Shown: positions 12,401 to 22,415 of the stretch, piece after piece
Layout: every line of letters starts with the position of its first letter
How positions within the stretch are numbered: position 1 is the first letter of the stretch
Origin: Nautilus pompilius
Lineage: Eukaryota > Mollusca > Cephalopoda > Nautilida > Nautilidae
Assembly (NCBI GenBank): GCA_018389105.1
Contig: JACATO010002189.1
Location: 64,501 to 128,500, forward strand
Reading direction: 5' to 3'
Length of the DNA: 64,000 nt
Made by a program: the position numbers and the translations under genes
The notes under the pieces: model-generated
What the model was told of the DNA's origin: nothing
Databases searched by the model: none
The model's input: only the letters and a program-made list of their open reading frames with translations

Positions 12401-12531
12401 TTTGAGGCTTAATGCGCGAGATGTTACAAGTAGTAAATTAGAATTATTGAGACAGGAACATTCAAAATAAGATGTAGTATAGAGTTTTTCCTTTATTACA
12501 GTAAGATATAGAAATGATATAAGATCGATAA
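9493..12531. repeat. Core of the satellite: about twelve ~244-bp tandem units
   Basis: The landmark AGGAACATTCAAAATAAGAT occurs near 9511, 9750, 9993, 10241, 10497, 10741, 10983, 11229, 11473, 11720, 11967, 12210 and 12454, spacings of 239-256 bp. Each unit has four sub-blocks of about 55-70 bp. They carry, in order, AGAATTATTATTACAGGAAC, ATATAACATCGATAATCAAA, ATAAATCTCATATGAGAACG and AATATAATATCGGCATCC. So the unit is a higher-order repeat. A short (AT)n expansion lies near 10456-10475. No gene is present. Confidence 0.93.
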
Positions 12532-14283
12532 CACTGGTCAACACAATATTTTTGGCAGGAAAAGTGAGACTGGTTTCTGGGGTTTTCAAGGGCGCTGAAT
12601 CCGAATCTGACATTTGTTTTTTCAAGTTGGCTCTAGTTTTGGAGATATCACAGGGGGGTCGTTCGTCTGAAATCACCCATTCGCGACCATAACTAAACGT
12701 ACAAAAAACGGCTAAATAGTGCAAAAATGTCAGATATTGATTTTTTATGATAATCCAAAACCACAAAGACAGTGTAAAATCTCAATCTAACAAGTTAAGT
12801 TAGATATAACATCATTTCATTTATTAATAAATGAACACTTTTCATATATTTCGAGAATATACAAAAAATTTGCTAAAAATTTGCTGAATTTTAATTCTCC
12901 AAGGGAAAAAAACATTTACATAATCAGTTATATATCATAAATTAATGCAAAGCATTATTATACACTAGATTCTTAGTTACAATGAACACACAAAACAATA
13001 TTTTATTCACAAAAGTGAAATTGACGTTTATACGATTTTCGCTTGTGAGCAACTTTCGGGCAGTCTCTCAAAAGGTTCCAGCAGTAGTCTGCCATCATGT
13101 GCTCATCCCATTTGCCTTGATACCTCTCTTCCATTGTTTTGATGTCTTGATGGAATCTCTCTCCTTGCTCCTCACTGTAATCACCAAGATTACCAGGAAA
13201 TCTGTCGAGGTGGCTAAACAAGAAATGAACTTTGATGCTCACATTTGCCCCTAGTTTTTCGTATGCAGTAAGCATCTTACGGACCAATTGCTTGTAATTG
13301 TCAGGTTTGTGATTTCCCAAAAAGTTTGTCACTACATCTGTGAAGGACACCCAAGCATTTAACTCAACCATGTTCATATGATTAGTGAAGTCAGAATCCC
13401 TCATGAGCGTTCGAATCTGAGGTCCATCGAAGATGCCACCTTTAGCTTTTTCGATGGAAAGACCTGGAATTGCCTGCATATGTACTTGAAGCAATCCCCA
13501 TCTTTGTTCAACGCCTTAACAAACTGCTTCATGAGCCCTAGTTTTATGTGCAATGGAGGGAAGATGATTCTATCCCTGGGTACCAAAGGCTCATTGATGA
13601 CGTTGGCTGTGCCGACTTCGAGACTTTCTCGTTCTGGCCAGTTCTCCCTTCTCCAGTGCTGGATTCTTGCTCTGCTATCCCACAAACAAAGAAAGCAGGG
13701 ATACTTTGTGTACCCACTTTGCTGACCAAGCAGAAAATTCACCATTTTCAAGTCCACACAAATCAGCCATTTATGAGTGTTGTAATTTAGCTTTTCAAGA
13801 ACAAATTGGATACCATCATACTCTTCTTTCATCTTGGTAGAATGGCCAAGTGGTACAGGAGCAAACTTATTGCCATTATGCAAAAGTACAACTTTTAGAC
13901 TTGCTTTCGAGCTATCTATAAAGAGACGCCAATCTGCTGGGTCATATGACGAGATCCCCATGCAGTTAAGAAGTGCAGAAACGTCATTACAAAAGATCAG
14001 GTCATCTTCTTTAGAAAAGAAACGAAGCAAGCTGCCTTCCCTTGTCCTATAGTATGTTATAATGATTCAATAATATCAGAAAATTATTATTTACTGCTTC
14101 TATATTGAAGTATTTCAGGGAGAATTTTAGCAGTTTAGGCTTATTTGAGGCTATCAATATCTTCTAAACTAGAGCCAATCAGACAAAACCAATGTTATAT
14201 TCGTAATCAGCGACCTTCAAAACCCCAGAAAACACTCCTAGATGGTCTGCCAAAGAAAAAAAATAAAAATTTGTTGACCAGTG
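12532..14283 (-). mobile_element. CACTG-ended DNA transposon, copy 2 (1752 bp), at the same satellite position
   Basis: It begins CACTGGTCAACA and ends TGTTGACCAGTG, with TAA duplications at 12529-12531 and 14284-14286. The inverted termini extend imperfectly for over 110 bp. TTTCTGGGGTTTTCAAGGGC (about 12573) pairs with the complement of a block near 14200-14230, and TTGGCTCTAGTTTTGGAGAT (about 12623) pairs with one near 14160-14185. The interior holds the C-terminal two thirds of the same protein as copy 1. The flanking sequence is the satellite block ATCGATAATCAAAGG, as for copy 1. Confidence 0.87.
13003..14030 (-). pseudogene. Conserved transposon-borne protein, putative transposase, copy 2 (5' truncated, one frameshift)
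   Basis: The minus strand begins MLRFFSKEDDLIFCNDVSAL (14030) and lacks the N-terminal Cys-rich part present in copy 1. The conserved blocks are LFIDSSKASLKVVLLHNG (about 13925), GYTKYPCFLCLWDSRA (about 13690), FPPLHIKLGLMKQFVKAL (about 13550) and, after a frame change near 13480-13500, YSEEQGERFHQDIKTMEERY (about 13130-13190). WDEHMMADYCW follows, and the end is basic (KRKSYKRQF, about 13020). Copy 2 is clearly homologous to copy 1 but diverged, so they represent two lineages of the element. The loss of the N-terminus is probably an internal deletion. Confidence 0.78.
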
Positions 14284-14660
14284 TAATAGAAGGAAAAGAA
14301 ACAAGAGTTTTCACGATAAATGTCGTATGATATCGAAACGGTCTATTCAAATTGAACCTTGATTTATAAAACAAATAATATAATATCGACTTCCTAAAAA
14401 TTTGAAGCTTAATGCGCGAGATTTTACAAGTAGTATATCAGAATTATTGTTAGAGGAACATTGATAACAAGATGTGGTATTAACTTATATCTTTATTACC
14501 GCTACAAATAGAAAAGATATAACTACGATAATCAAAGGGAAAAATAAATCAGAATTTGCTCCATAAATATCATATGAGAACGAAACTGTCTATTCAAATT
14601 GAATCTTGATTTATAAAAGAAATAATAGAATATCGGCATCCAAAAAATATATTGAAATTA
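14284..14660. repeat. Satellite locus: last ~244-bp units before the 140-bp array
   Basis: The flank after copy 2 resumes with ATAGAAGGAAAAGAAAC. It continues with the usual sub-blocks (CGTATGATATCGAAACGG, TTTTACAAGTAGTATATCAG, AACATTGATAACAAGATG). The units change to the ~140-bp form at about 14660. Confidence 0.8.
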
Positions 14661-15620
14661 AAATAATATAATATCAGCATTTTACAGTCAGCGACGTTTT
14701 GATATGAGGTGTATGTAATAGTACCTTAATTTTATTAATAGACAACAACTCCGAATAGGCTGAATTATAGTAGTTGACGGTTAATTATATGTTGAAACTA
14801 GAATATTATAATCTCAGCATTGTTACAGACAACGAAGCTTTGATAAGAGATGTAAGTAATAATACCTTAATTTTATTATTAGACCATCACACCGAATAGG
14901 TTGAATTATAGTTGTTGAGGGTAATTATATGTTGAAATTAAAATATTATAATATCAGAATATTAAAGGATGGAAGCTTTGATAGGATGTGTATGTAATAG
15001 TACGTTTATTTTTATTATTAGACCAACACAACAAATAGGCTGAATTAAATGGGTTGAGGGGTAATGTTGAATATAAAATATTATAATATCAGCATTTTAC
15101 AGACAGCGAAGCTTTGATATGAGGTGTATGTAATAGTACGTTAGTTTTATTATTAGAACAAAACACCGAATAAGCCGAATTATAATGGTTGAGGGGTAAT
15201 TATATGTTGAAATTAAAATATTATAATATCAGCATTTTACAGAAAACGAAGCTTTGATGCGAGGTGTATGTAATAGTACGTTACTTTTATTATTAGAACA
15301 AAACACCGAATAAGCCGAATTATAATGGTTGAGGGGTAAATATATGTTGTAATAAAAATATTATAATATCAGCATTTTAAACACAGCGAAGCTTTAATAT
15401 GGGATTATGTAATAGTACCTTATTTTTATTATTAGACGACCATTAAGAATTAGCTGAAGTTTAATGGTTAAGGGGTAATTATATGTTGAAATTAAAATAT
15501 TATAATATAAGCATTTTACAGACAGCGAATCTTTGTTACGAGGAGTATGTAATAGTACCTTAGTTTTATTATTTGACCAACACTCCGATTAGTATGTAGT
15601 TTAGTGGTTGAGGGGTAGTT
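14661..15620. repeat. Satellite locus: ~140-bp tandem array, about seven copies
   Basis: GAAGCTTTGATATGAGGTGT (with variants) recurs near 14836, 14972, 15108, 15248, 15388 and 15528, a spacing of 136-140 bp. Each unit has one block of the type AATATTATAATATCAGCATT and one of the type TTTTATTATTAGAACAAAAC. It therefore corresponds to two of the four sub-blocks of the 244-bp unit. Confidence 0.9.
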
Positions 15621-15960
15621 TATGGAGTAATCTTTGTAATATAGCATCAACATTCAAATGAGAACGAAGCTTATTATGCGATGTGAATCTTATATGTAAA
15701 CGAAGTTTCTTGTTTGTTTTGCATTATATGGATATTGAAATAATATAACATCAACATTTAAATGTGAACGAAGCCTTGTGTTTGAGGTTTATCTTTTGGA
15801 GAAATCGATATAACATAGATCAACATTCAAATATGAAAGTAACTTAGTGTGTGAAGTGTATCTTAAAGAGAATTATAACAAACAAAACACCAAAATTCAA
15901 ATAGTATCGAATGTTATTGTATGTCATTTCTAAGAAATCGAAGTCATATAATGTTAACCT
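15621..15960. repeat. Satellite locus: degenerate right edge with ~70-bp units
   Basis: The cores ATATAGCATCAACATTCAAATGAGAACGA (about 15639), ATAACATCAACATTTAAATG (about 15735) and CATAGATCAACATTCAAATATG (about 15814) are separated by about 80-95 bp. Beyond 15960 the similarity fades. Confidence 0.7.
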
Positions 15961-16659
15961 TCGAATGACTTCACACTATACTTCTTTCTCTTTTTAAAAT
16001 TACATTACGTTACTGATGCACATGATGGAAAGACTAATAACCGTTTATGTTTCTCTGTACAGGTGTTTTTCTTTCTTTCACGGAGTTGTTTTGATATACT
16101 TTTCATACGAATGATATCAATGTTTTAACACTTTTCGATTGTAGTGTAAAAATATTAAAAACCGTATCTCTCTGTTATTGGTGATAACAGAGAATTTTAT
16201 CTTTTTCGTAAGTTTTGGGTAAATGATGTCAGGGTTAGCGAAATAAAGAGTTTAAAATATCTATCTTTCGCATAATTTAGTACTGCCATATTATTCAACT
16301 ACGGACGCGTTTCTCTTGCCATTTTATCCGTGAAAACATAGTGAACAGGATTACCTGTCATCGGGCGCAGTGATGTAGAGCATTTAGTGTTTAAGAGAAA
16401 CACAGCGAAGTTGTATGAGAAGGCAATTATCTGGAAAGTTATCGATGAACCTTACATTAAAACTGATTTAACCTCTCATGGAATGAAGGTCTCATATTTA
16501 CATCACCCCACACACACACACACACCTGACTGTTCCACTATGTTATTTCTGCATGATGTTATAGAAATTTAACTTTTTTTATTTTGCTTTAAAATTTCAG
16601 GCAAGTACAGGCTAAATCTGCTAGCTTAAAGCATCGCTTCGATTCCATGTTGTCAATTT
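15961..16659. other. AT-rich spacer between the satellite and a hAT element
   Basis: I see no gene, intact transposon end or RNA gene here. A short (CA)n run (CACACACACACACACAC) lies near 16509-16525. Confidence 0.5.
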
Positions 16660-16667
16660 ATCTGGAG

Positions 16668-18680
16668 CCGAGTTTCTCAAACGGAGGGTGGCCATCGGGT
16701 TTCCGGTCGGGGAGACCACGAGTTGTCTGCGCTTAGCCAACAGACACAAAAAGGCCGGAACACTACCAATAAGATCCTCATCTGAATGTGGAAAATTAAG
16801 CTGAAATCCTATAGGTGACAGATGATAGCTCCCGCTTCCGGTATCAGCTGTCTGCACGGCGTGACAATAATGGTAACTGTTGGTTTTTACGGTATTAAAT
16901 CTGAATACGCAAGAGCACAGGTTGGACATACAAGACTACTTACTGGTGCCGCCATTGAAAGCGATTAGCTTGATCTGTTGGGCTAATTGAACTAGAACGT
17001 AATTTCAAAAAGAAAAATGCTATGCAATCGTTAAAATCTCATCAGAATCCTATTTCAGTTTAACATTTTCAAATACGAAAAGTCTATAATGGGTCTTTAC
17101 ACAAATTATGATGATATTATTTTTAATTTTTTGTTCAGCAAACAGTCCTTCAAAATCGGCATGAGGAAGAAGCGGAGTTCTAACGAGTCCTACATCCAAT
17201 TCGGATTCACCAACATCCTTCAAAAGAACGTAACAAAGTTTCAGCGTGTTGTACGACTGTCGGTTCTGTCACGGGAACCGATGAAGCCAAGCAAGCTGGA
17301 ACGGAATCTGAAAACACGCCACCCTGAACTGTCGAACAAAGATGTCCCATTCTTCGAGCTGAAAGAAGAGAACATAAAGCGGCAAAGGCTGGAAGCCATT
17401 GGTGCAACCGATATCAAGTTACGAGGCTTCCCTTCTTCTGCTGCAGAAAAAGAAACCTCACACCATCGCAGAGCAGCCCATTATTCCAGCAGCCAAATCA
17501 ATGGTTTGCAATATGTTTGGCGAGCGAGAAGCTCGGTTGTCGGACCATATTCGATTAAGCAATTCTACAGTGATCTGACGCATTGTGGATATGGCAGGGG
17601 ATATCGAGAGTTCCGGGCTCCTGAACCATGGAACATTCAACTTGACAAGAGCACAGACATCACCTCTGTTGAACAATTGATGTCATTTGTGAGATATCTG
17701 CATGCGAATGCCCTGAAAAAGGACTTCTTGATTTGCTTACCGCTTGAGAAGCACACCTGTGCAACCGAAATTTTTTGGAAGGTGCGGGATTTCGGTATTC
17801 AGCATAAACTGTGTGGGTTAACAACAGATGGCGCACCGTCCGTGGTTGGTGCCACATCTGGGTTTCAAGTCTTAATGTGCGACATTGCTCCAAACATCAC
17901 TGGTCTGCAATACATTTAGCATCGAGAACTTTAGCTAACGATCTGAAGGCAGTTTTGGATACAGTAGTGAAGACTACAAACTACACCGAGGCGAATCCCC
18001 TGAAATCGCGTCTGTTTCGTCTTCCGTGCCAGGATGCGGGAGTCGATTGAAGCGCTCGTCCTCCACACGGCTTCGCGTTGGTTATCAAGAGGAAAGGTCC
18101 CCGACCGCATTTTCGAGCTCCGAGCCGAGGCCTCTAAATTTGTGAGGCAGCAGAAGGTTGAGTTGCTTTCAACCGCCGAGAACGCAACGCGGCTGCTGAA
18201 GTTGGCTCATCTAATGGACAATTTTGGCAGACCCGACATACTGGATGCGGCGCTGCAGGAGGGACGAGAGATAACTATCATCGAGGCAACGGAGAAAATC
18301 CACGCTTCCAAGGACAAGCGTGAACTTTGGGTCACGAGAGCGGAGCGAAGTCCCGTCTCGCAGGAGAGGCTGAGGTAGGTAGGTCCCAGCGAGGTCAAGG
18401 ACACGGTTCGTGCGCATCCGCGCAAACTCAAAATGGAATTGTAACTCTACTTCCCAGTGGTCCCCGGGTTTCAAAGACTCTTCTCATTCAAAACCCATTC
18501 CTTTGCCAAATCGTTGCTGTAAGGAAGGGAATGTCCAAGAAGAGCTCCCGGAGTTAGGTTTGGCACCAATGGGCCCAGCCTGTGTTTGTTTGTTTGTTTA
18601 AAATCTGCTTTCCTGTGACTTTTTTAAAACCCTTGTAGTGATAACGGGGCGAGTTAGGGTCGTCCGGCTGAGAAACACTG
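16668..18680 (+). mobile_element. hAT transposon of ZBED5/SCAND3 type (2013 bp)
   Basis: The left end CCGAGTTTCTCAAACGG is a decayed form of CAGTGTTTCTCAAACGG. The right end reads GGCTGAGAAACACTG, so CAGTGTTTCTCA is the terminal inverted repeat. The 8-bp flanks ATCTGGAG (16660-16667) and ATCTAGAG (18681-18688) match at seven of eight positions, as expected for a hAT target duplication. The interior encodes a broken transposase on the plus strand. Confidence 0.88.
17161..18378 (+). pseudogene. hAT transposase pseudogene, ZBED5/SCAND3-like
   Basis: The start at 17161 (MRKKRSSNESYIQFGFT) opens a decayed BED-finger region in which MKPSKLERNLKTRHPELSNK (17281-17340) keeps the C-terminal histidine segment. 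Next come LDKSTDITSVEQLMSFVRY (about 17641-17697), the family's first catalytic Asp region, and KLCGLTTDGAPSVVGATSGF (about 17809-17868). The frame stops at 17917 and continues in another frame as RTLANDLKAVLDTVVKTTNY (about 17925-17985). It changes again to HTASRWLSRGKVPDRIFELR (about 18064-18123) and stops at 18376. The hATC dimerisation domain is missing, so the copy is inactive. Confidence 0.85.
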
Positions 18681-18689
18681 ATCTAGAGC

Positions 18690-19330
18690 CACAGCAGCCA
18701 CTCTTGGCAGGGTTTCTGAGACCGCTTCATACCTCCATGTCACATTCCCGAAATATCCTCTATTTATTAAAAACGTAATTTTCATTTGATTTTTAATTAC
18801 CTTGAAAAAAATAGTGTGAAAAACGTTTCATAGTATTAATGAATCAAAAGGAGAAAAACTCGAATAGGCAGTAAAATGGTAAGTGAGCCTTTTAAAGTAC
18901 TACAACGAAAAGTAGAATATGAAATCTTGAGTGGAAAAAAAATAAAGAAAATGAAAAAAACATTGTATGAAAGTCGAAACTTCGGCAGGGAAATGTATTT
19001 ATGAAATTAATTATTTAACCGTGATTTTGTGATTAATTAATGGTAATTGATAAATTAGCTTTGCAATCAGAACTACCAAGAAATGGCGACAGCAAAAGTC
19101 TTTCGAAAAGTCGATAAATATGTTCATTTAAGCGCTGAAAATAATTGCCAGAATCATGTAGAATACAATACTAAATCATCAATAAATTTTCGTAAAATCC
19201 TAGTAATTTAACTGAGTGCGTATAGTTTGTTTTTTAAACTATTTATATTTTATGTTTAGTGGAATTCCGAAAGTTTGATATTACTCTGAATTAACTTACA
19301 AAGTTGAAGAGTTTCGTAAATCTACTTTCG

Positions 19331-19370
<40 letters not shown>

Positions 19371-20076
19371 AGAGAGAGAGAGAGAGAGACTGTGTAAAAG
19401 TGACGGATTTCCTTGCGCTTACCTGAAGTTAGGTGTACGGTACTTCAACACTGATAATGAGTTCTCGTCTATCTTTGTGGGCTCGTTGTCAATCTTTGTT
19501 TCAAAATGTACTAGTTTGATTCTGTGCTCTATATCCTTTAAAGAATTGTTCCCCACAACAGACATAGCTTGATCATTCCCATATCATTCTGCACGCATTT
19601 TATGTCCTGGCGGTTGAAACCGACTGGTCGATGAGTTCTAACGAAGTTAAACGCTCAGATTTTTTTTTTTTTTTGCAACTGTGATTTTTGGTTAAGTTGC
19701 CTGTTGTCTGAGGCTTTTTCTCAGGAAAATATTTCCTTCGACGACCGTGTTGTGCATGCAGTGAGCAACCGCTTTGTGATGGCAAAAAAACTTAAGCGTC
19801 TTTCTGTGATGTCACTTCTTTTCATCTGGGCCATTGTTGACGTTGTATCGCTGGACGTTCGTCGGCCTCGGATTTAAATTCGAAAATCTCTCCTGAGGAC
19901 GAAAACTCTTGTGTGGTTTCCACCTCAACTATCCTATCAATACATCAATACGAATATGCCATTTTAAATCACGACACATGTGTGGCACATTTGTTTTCTG
20001 TATACCTGTGTTAAGTTTCGCTTGTGCAGTATTACACCAACAAATCGGGAATTCCGGATTTTACGTCACTCGCTGA
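18690..20076. other. Spacer upstream of the PLPP6-like gene, with a (GA)n microsatellite
   Basis: No conserved coding block is recognised. 19334-19389 is a (GA)n tract interrupted by ten G; 19660-19674 is a T run. An open frame across the GA tract is only repeat translation. The promoter and 5' untranslated region of the lipid phosphatase gene presumably lie in the last few hundred bases. Confidence 0.5.
19334..19389. repeat. (GA)n microsatellite with a G10 interruption
   Basis: Alternating GA on both sides of a run of ten G. Confidence 0.95.
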
Positions 20077-20084
20077 TGACGTCA
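20077..20084. promoter_or_regulatory. Perfect CRE-type site (TGACGTCA) just upstream of the PLPP6-like start
   Basis: The palindrome TGACGTCA is present 36 bp before the first in-frame ATG at 20120. A related TTACGTCAC lies at about 20061. Such sites bind CREB/ATF bZIP factors in animals. Function here is inference; the site may lie in the 5' untranslated region. Confidence 0.35.
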
Positions 20085-20119
20085 CGTTTCAGCGTTTAAA
20101 AAAAGAAGTCTATCCCAGT

Positions 20120-20480
20120 ATGCAACGTAAGGGATTCCCCCTCCACGGTTTCCTGATAGCTCCGCTGTTCGTTCGGGAGATCTATGCCCGACAAATGACA
20201 TCGGTCATGCAGAGAAAAACACCAGCTTTTGCTGGAAGCGACAAAGAGAAAGAGACAACAAAAGACAGGAGCTCAGAAAAAGGCTGTGATAGCGAAAAGA
20301 GAGAGTGGGTTGGTGCGCAACTGTGTGCACGTGCAGAGTCACCGCTCTACTGTCTCCGACCGTTGATGAAGGTTTTAGAGATATCTTGCCACGGGATCCC
20401 ATGGCTACTGGGCACTTTAACGACGCTGCTGTGTGTACAGAAAGCCAAACACGTGGAAGTTATTTTCAATTTATTTGTTG
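20120..20480 (+). CDS. PLPP6: PLPP6-like exon 1 (coding part)
   Basis: The frame is open upstream to 20024, but only a GTG stands there, so the first ATG at 20120 is preferred. Before the conserved IPWLLGTL segment there is a charged, low-complexity stretch (KEKETTKDRSSEKGCDSEKR), as in the variable N-termini of the family. The exon ends in phase 1 before GTGAGTATAC. Confidence 0.75.
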
Positions 20481-22328
20481 GTGAGTATACGAGTGTATAT
20501 CGATGACTGCCCCTTCTTTCACTGGTCCGTCCTACTCCCCCTGATCTCTTCTCTCCTCCATCTTTTAGCGTTCTCATTTTAATTATCTTCTCGCTGCTTC
20601 CTCCCCCCCCTTAGCAAACATAGCATTAGTCCTGTTATCTTATTTTTGCCTCTTGTTTGAGTGAATCAGGCAAAACAAACAAAATCAAGAGATTTTATAA
20701 TTAACAGCTTTCATTTGGACGCAGGTGTCTACTTTTCAGTGTACGTTCAACGGTAAAAAAATAGAATATATGTACTTTTATTCATGTTCTAAGTACGAAA
20801 TGTCTTAAGCTTTGCTAAAGTTATATTTAATCAGATCAATTGTGGCCTTAGATATGTATAATGAATACATTTATCAATAGCACGTATTTATATATATATA
20901 TATTTCGTCTTTACCAAAACAAAAAACAAAAAAAAAAAATATTATTTATTGTGATTGGAATATAATTTATGAAGACCTGGCTCGAATCTTTTAATTTTAA
21001 CTTTGGACATTCTATTACAAAATCAGGATTTTCACCTATTTATTCCACTCGATTAAAATTAAAAGGGCTTGTGTTATATATATATATATACACACACAAG
21101 TTCGGAAGGTAGTTAAAATGGTATTTAGACTTCCAAGAACAGTCTTGACAACTGTTTTAGACTTTATATCAGCTATAGACTTCTGCAAAATACTGTACTA
21201 TGTATCTAGCCTACTGTCTTCAGATTGGGTTGTTTATAATTGTTGTGCAAGTTAATTAGAATAATGATTTACAATTCAAAACTTTGTGGAAGCATAAGAT
21301 TATTTTGCAGAAAATTGTGCTAATGCCAAATCAAAAAAGGGTAAAATAACTTGGATTCTCAAGTTAGATTAGTTATTTTTTCTCTGCTACCAAACCTCAC
21401 TGGACTAGGAATTTCTCTACACCCAAAGAATCCATGATTTTAACCAAAAAAGACAGGAAATAAAGGTATTTATAATTTTGAAAAAAGAATCGTTATGCTC
21501 TACCACGACATCACAAGCAGATGTGATAATGATATGGAAATACTAGCATATTGTTAGCCAGCTTTGATATCATTCACAAGTGGAGTCGGTCTTGGCTTTT
21601 TTTGAATTCTGTTTGGGGGGGAAATGAAAGAATTATAATGGAGCTTCTACCATTAGTTCTAATTTTCATTCTTTGAGAAGAAAAAAAGCTTTTCTATTTC
21701 TTTTCAATAGCATGTAGTATATTTTTAGAAATTGTTTCCACGTATATAATAGAAAAAAATTTTTCTAATTTTCATAATTTAGAATTTATGCAAAACAATT
21801 GATAAAAATTATAGATGTTGAATGGACTATAATGCAAATTTTAAGATAAAAGTATTCTGCTAGAAAGTTCAATATTTTAACTATGTTCTGAGTCTACTAG
21901 CAGTAACTTTTAATACAAATTACATTTGTTTATTTTTTGTAGCTCTACTTTTTGATATCCTGGTTGTAATCTTCTTCAAACTGATCTTCAAGCGCAGCAG
22001 GCCAAAAGAAAACAAAATGGACATGTTTTTTACCGTCTCTGTTGATAGTTATTCATTTCCTTCTGGCCATGCAACCAGGGCAGCCATGTTAGCTTATTTT
22101 TTTACTGACAAGGTATTTTCCAGTACTCTCCCAAAATGTTTTGTGGTTATATGGTCTGTACTGGTGAGTTTGTCAAGGGTACTTCTTGGCCGTCATTACA
22201 TATCTGACGTTGTATGTGGCAACATACTTGGCATTGTTGAATATTTAGTTGTAACTATGTACTTATCTTTATCACAGAAAACCTGCATCATACTATTGGA
22301 ACCTTATTTAGGCAAGTTTAATCTGTGA
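20120..22328 (+). CDS. PLPP6: PLPP6-like polyisoprenoid diphosphate/phosphate phosphatase (PAP2 family), two exons
   Basis: The CDS is join(20120..20480, 21943..22328), 248 residues from the first in-frame ATG. A later ATG at 20195 would give 223 residues. Exon 1 encodes LKVLEISCHG-like sequence (read as MKVLEISCHGIPWLLGTL). The junction splits an Ala codon (G|CT) at a GTGAGT donor and a TTTTTTGTAG acceptor. Exon 2 holds the full PAP2 signature: KLIFKRSRP (KxxxxxxRP), FPSGHATR (PSGH) and SRVLLGRHYISD (SRxxxGRHxxxD), with hydrophobic membrane segments around them. The known family member is an ER/nuclear-envelope phosphatase acting on presqualene and isoprenoid diphosphates. Complete catalytic motifs favour PLPP6 over the inactive paralogue PLPP7. 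It is convergent with the PRDX6 gene. Confidence 0.85.
21943..22328 (+). CDS. PLPP6: PLPP6-like exon 2 with the three PAP2 catalytic motifs
   Basis: The acceptor TTTTTTGTAG precedes LLFDILVVIFFKLIFKRSRP. The motifs PSGHATRAAML and SRVLLGRHYISDVVCGN follow, and the stop TGA is at 22326-22328. It has the catalytic His and Arg residues expected of an active phosphatase. Confidence 0.9.
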
Positions 22329-22409
22329 CACACATCTTACTACTTGACTGATTATCATAATACCAGTAACACAGACTCTGACTGTTTTACTTCTGGAATC
22401 TGTCATTAA

Positions 22410-22415
22410 AATAAA
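22410..22415 (+). terminator. Poly(A) signal AATAAA for the PLPP6-like gene
   Basis: AATAAA lies 82 bases after the stop codon, in an AT-rich stretch. Its use is inferred from position. Confidence 0.5.

Noticed and set aside
2608-15960. Regular spacing of similar sequence that might suggest a CRISPR-like array
   Set aside because: Whole units are repeated without unique spacers, and the flanking genes have introns. It is eukaryotic satellite DNA.
20024-20119. N-terminal extension of the PLPP6-like protein starting at GTG
   Set aside because: Animal nuclear genes rarely start at GTG. The first in-frame ATG at 20120 is preferred.
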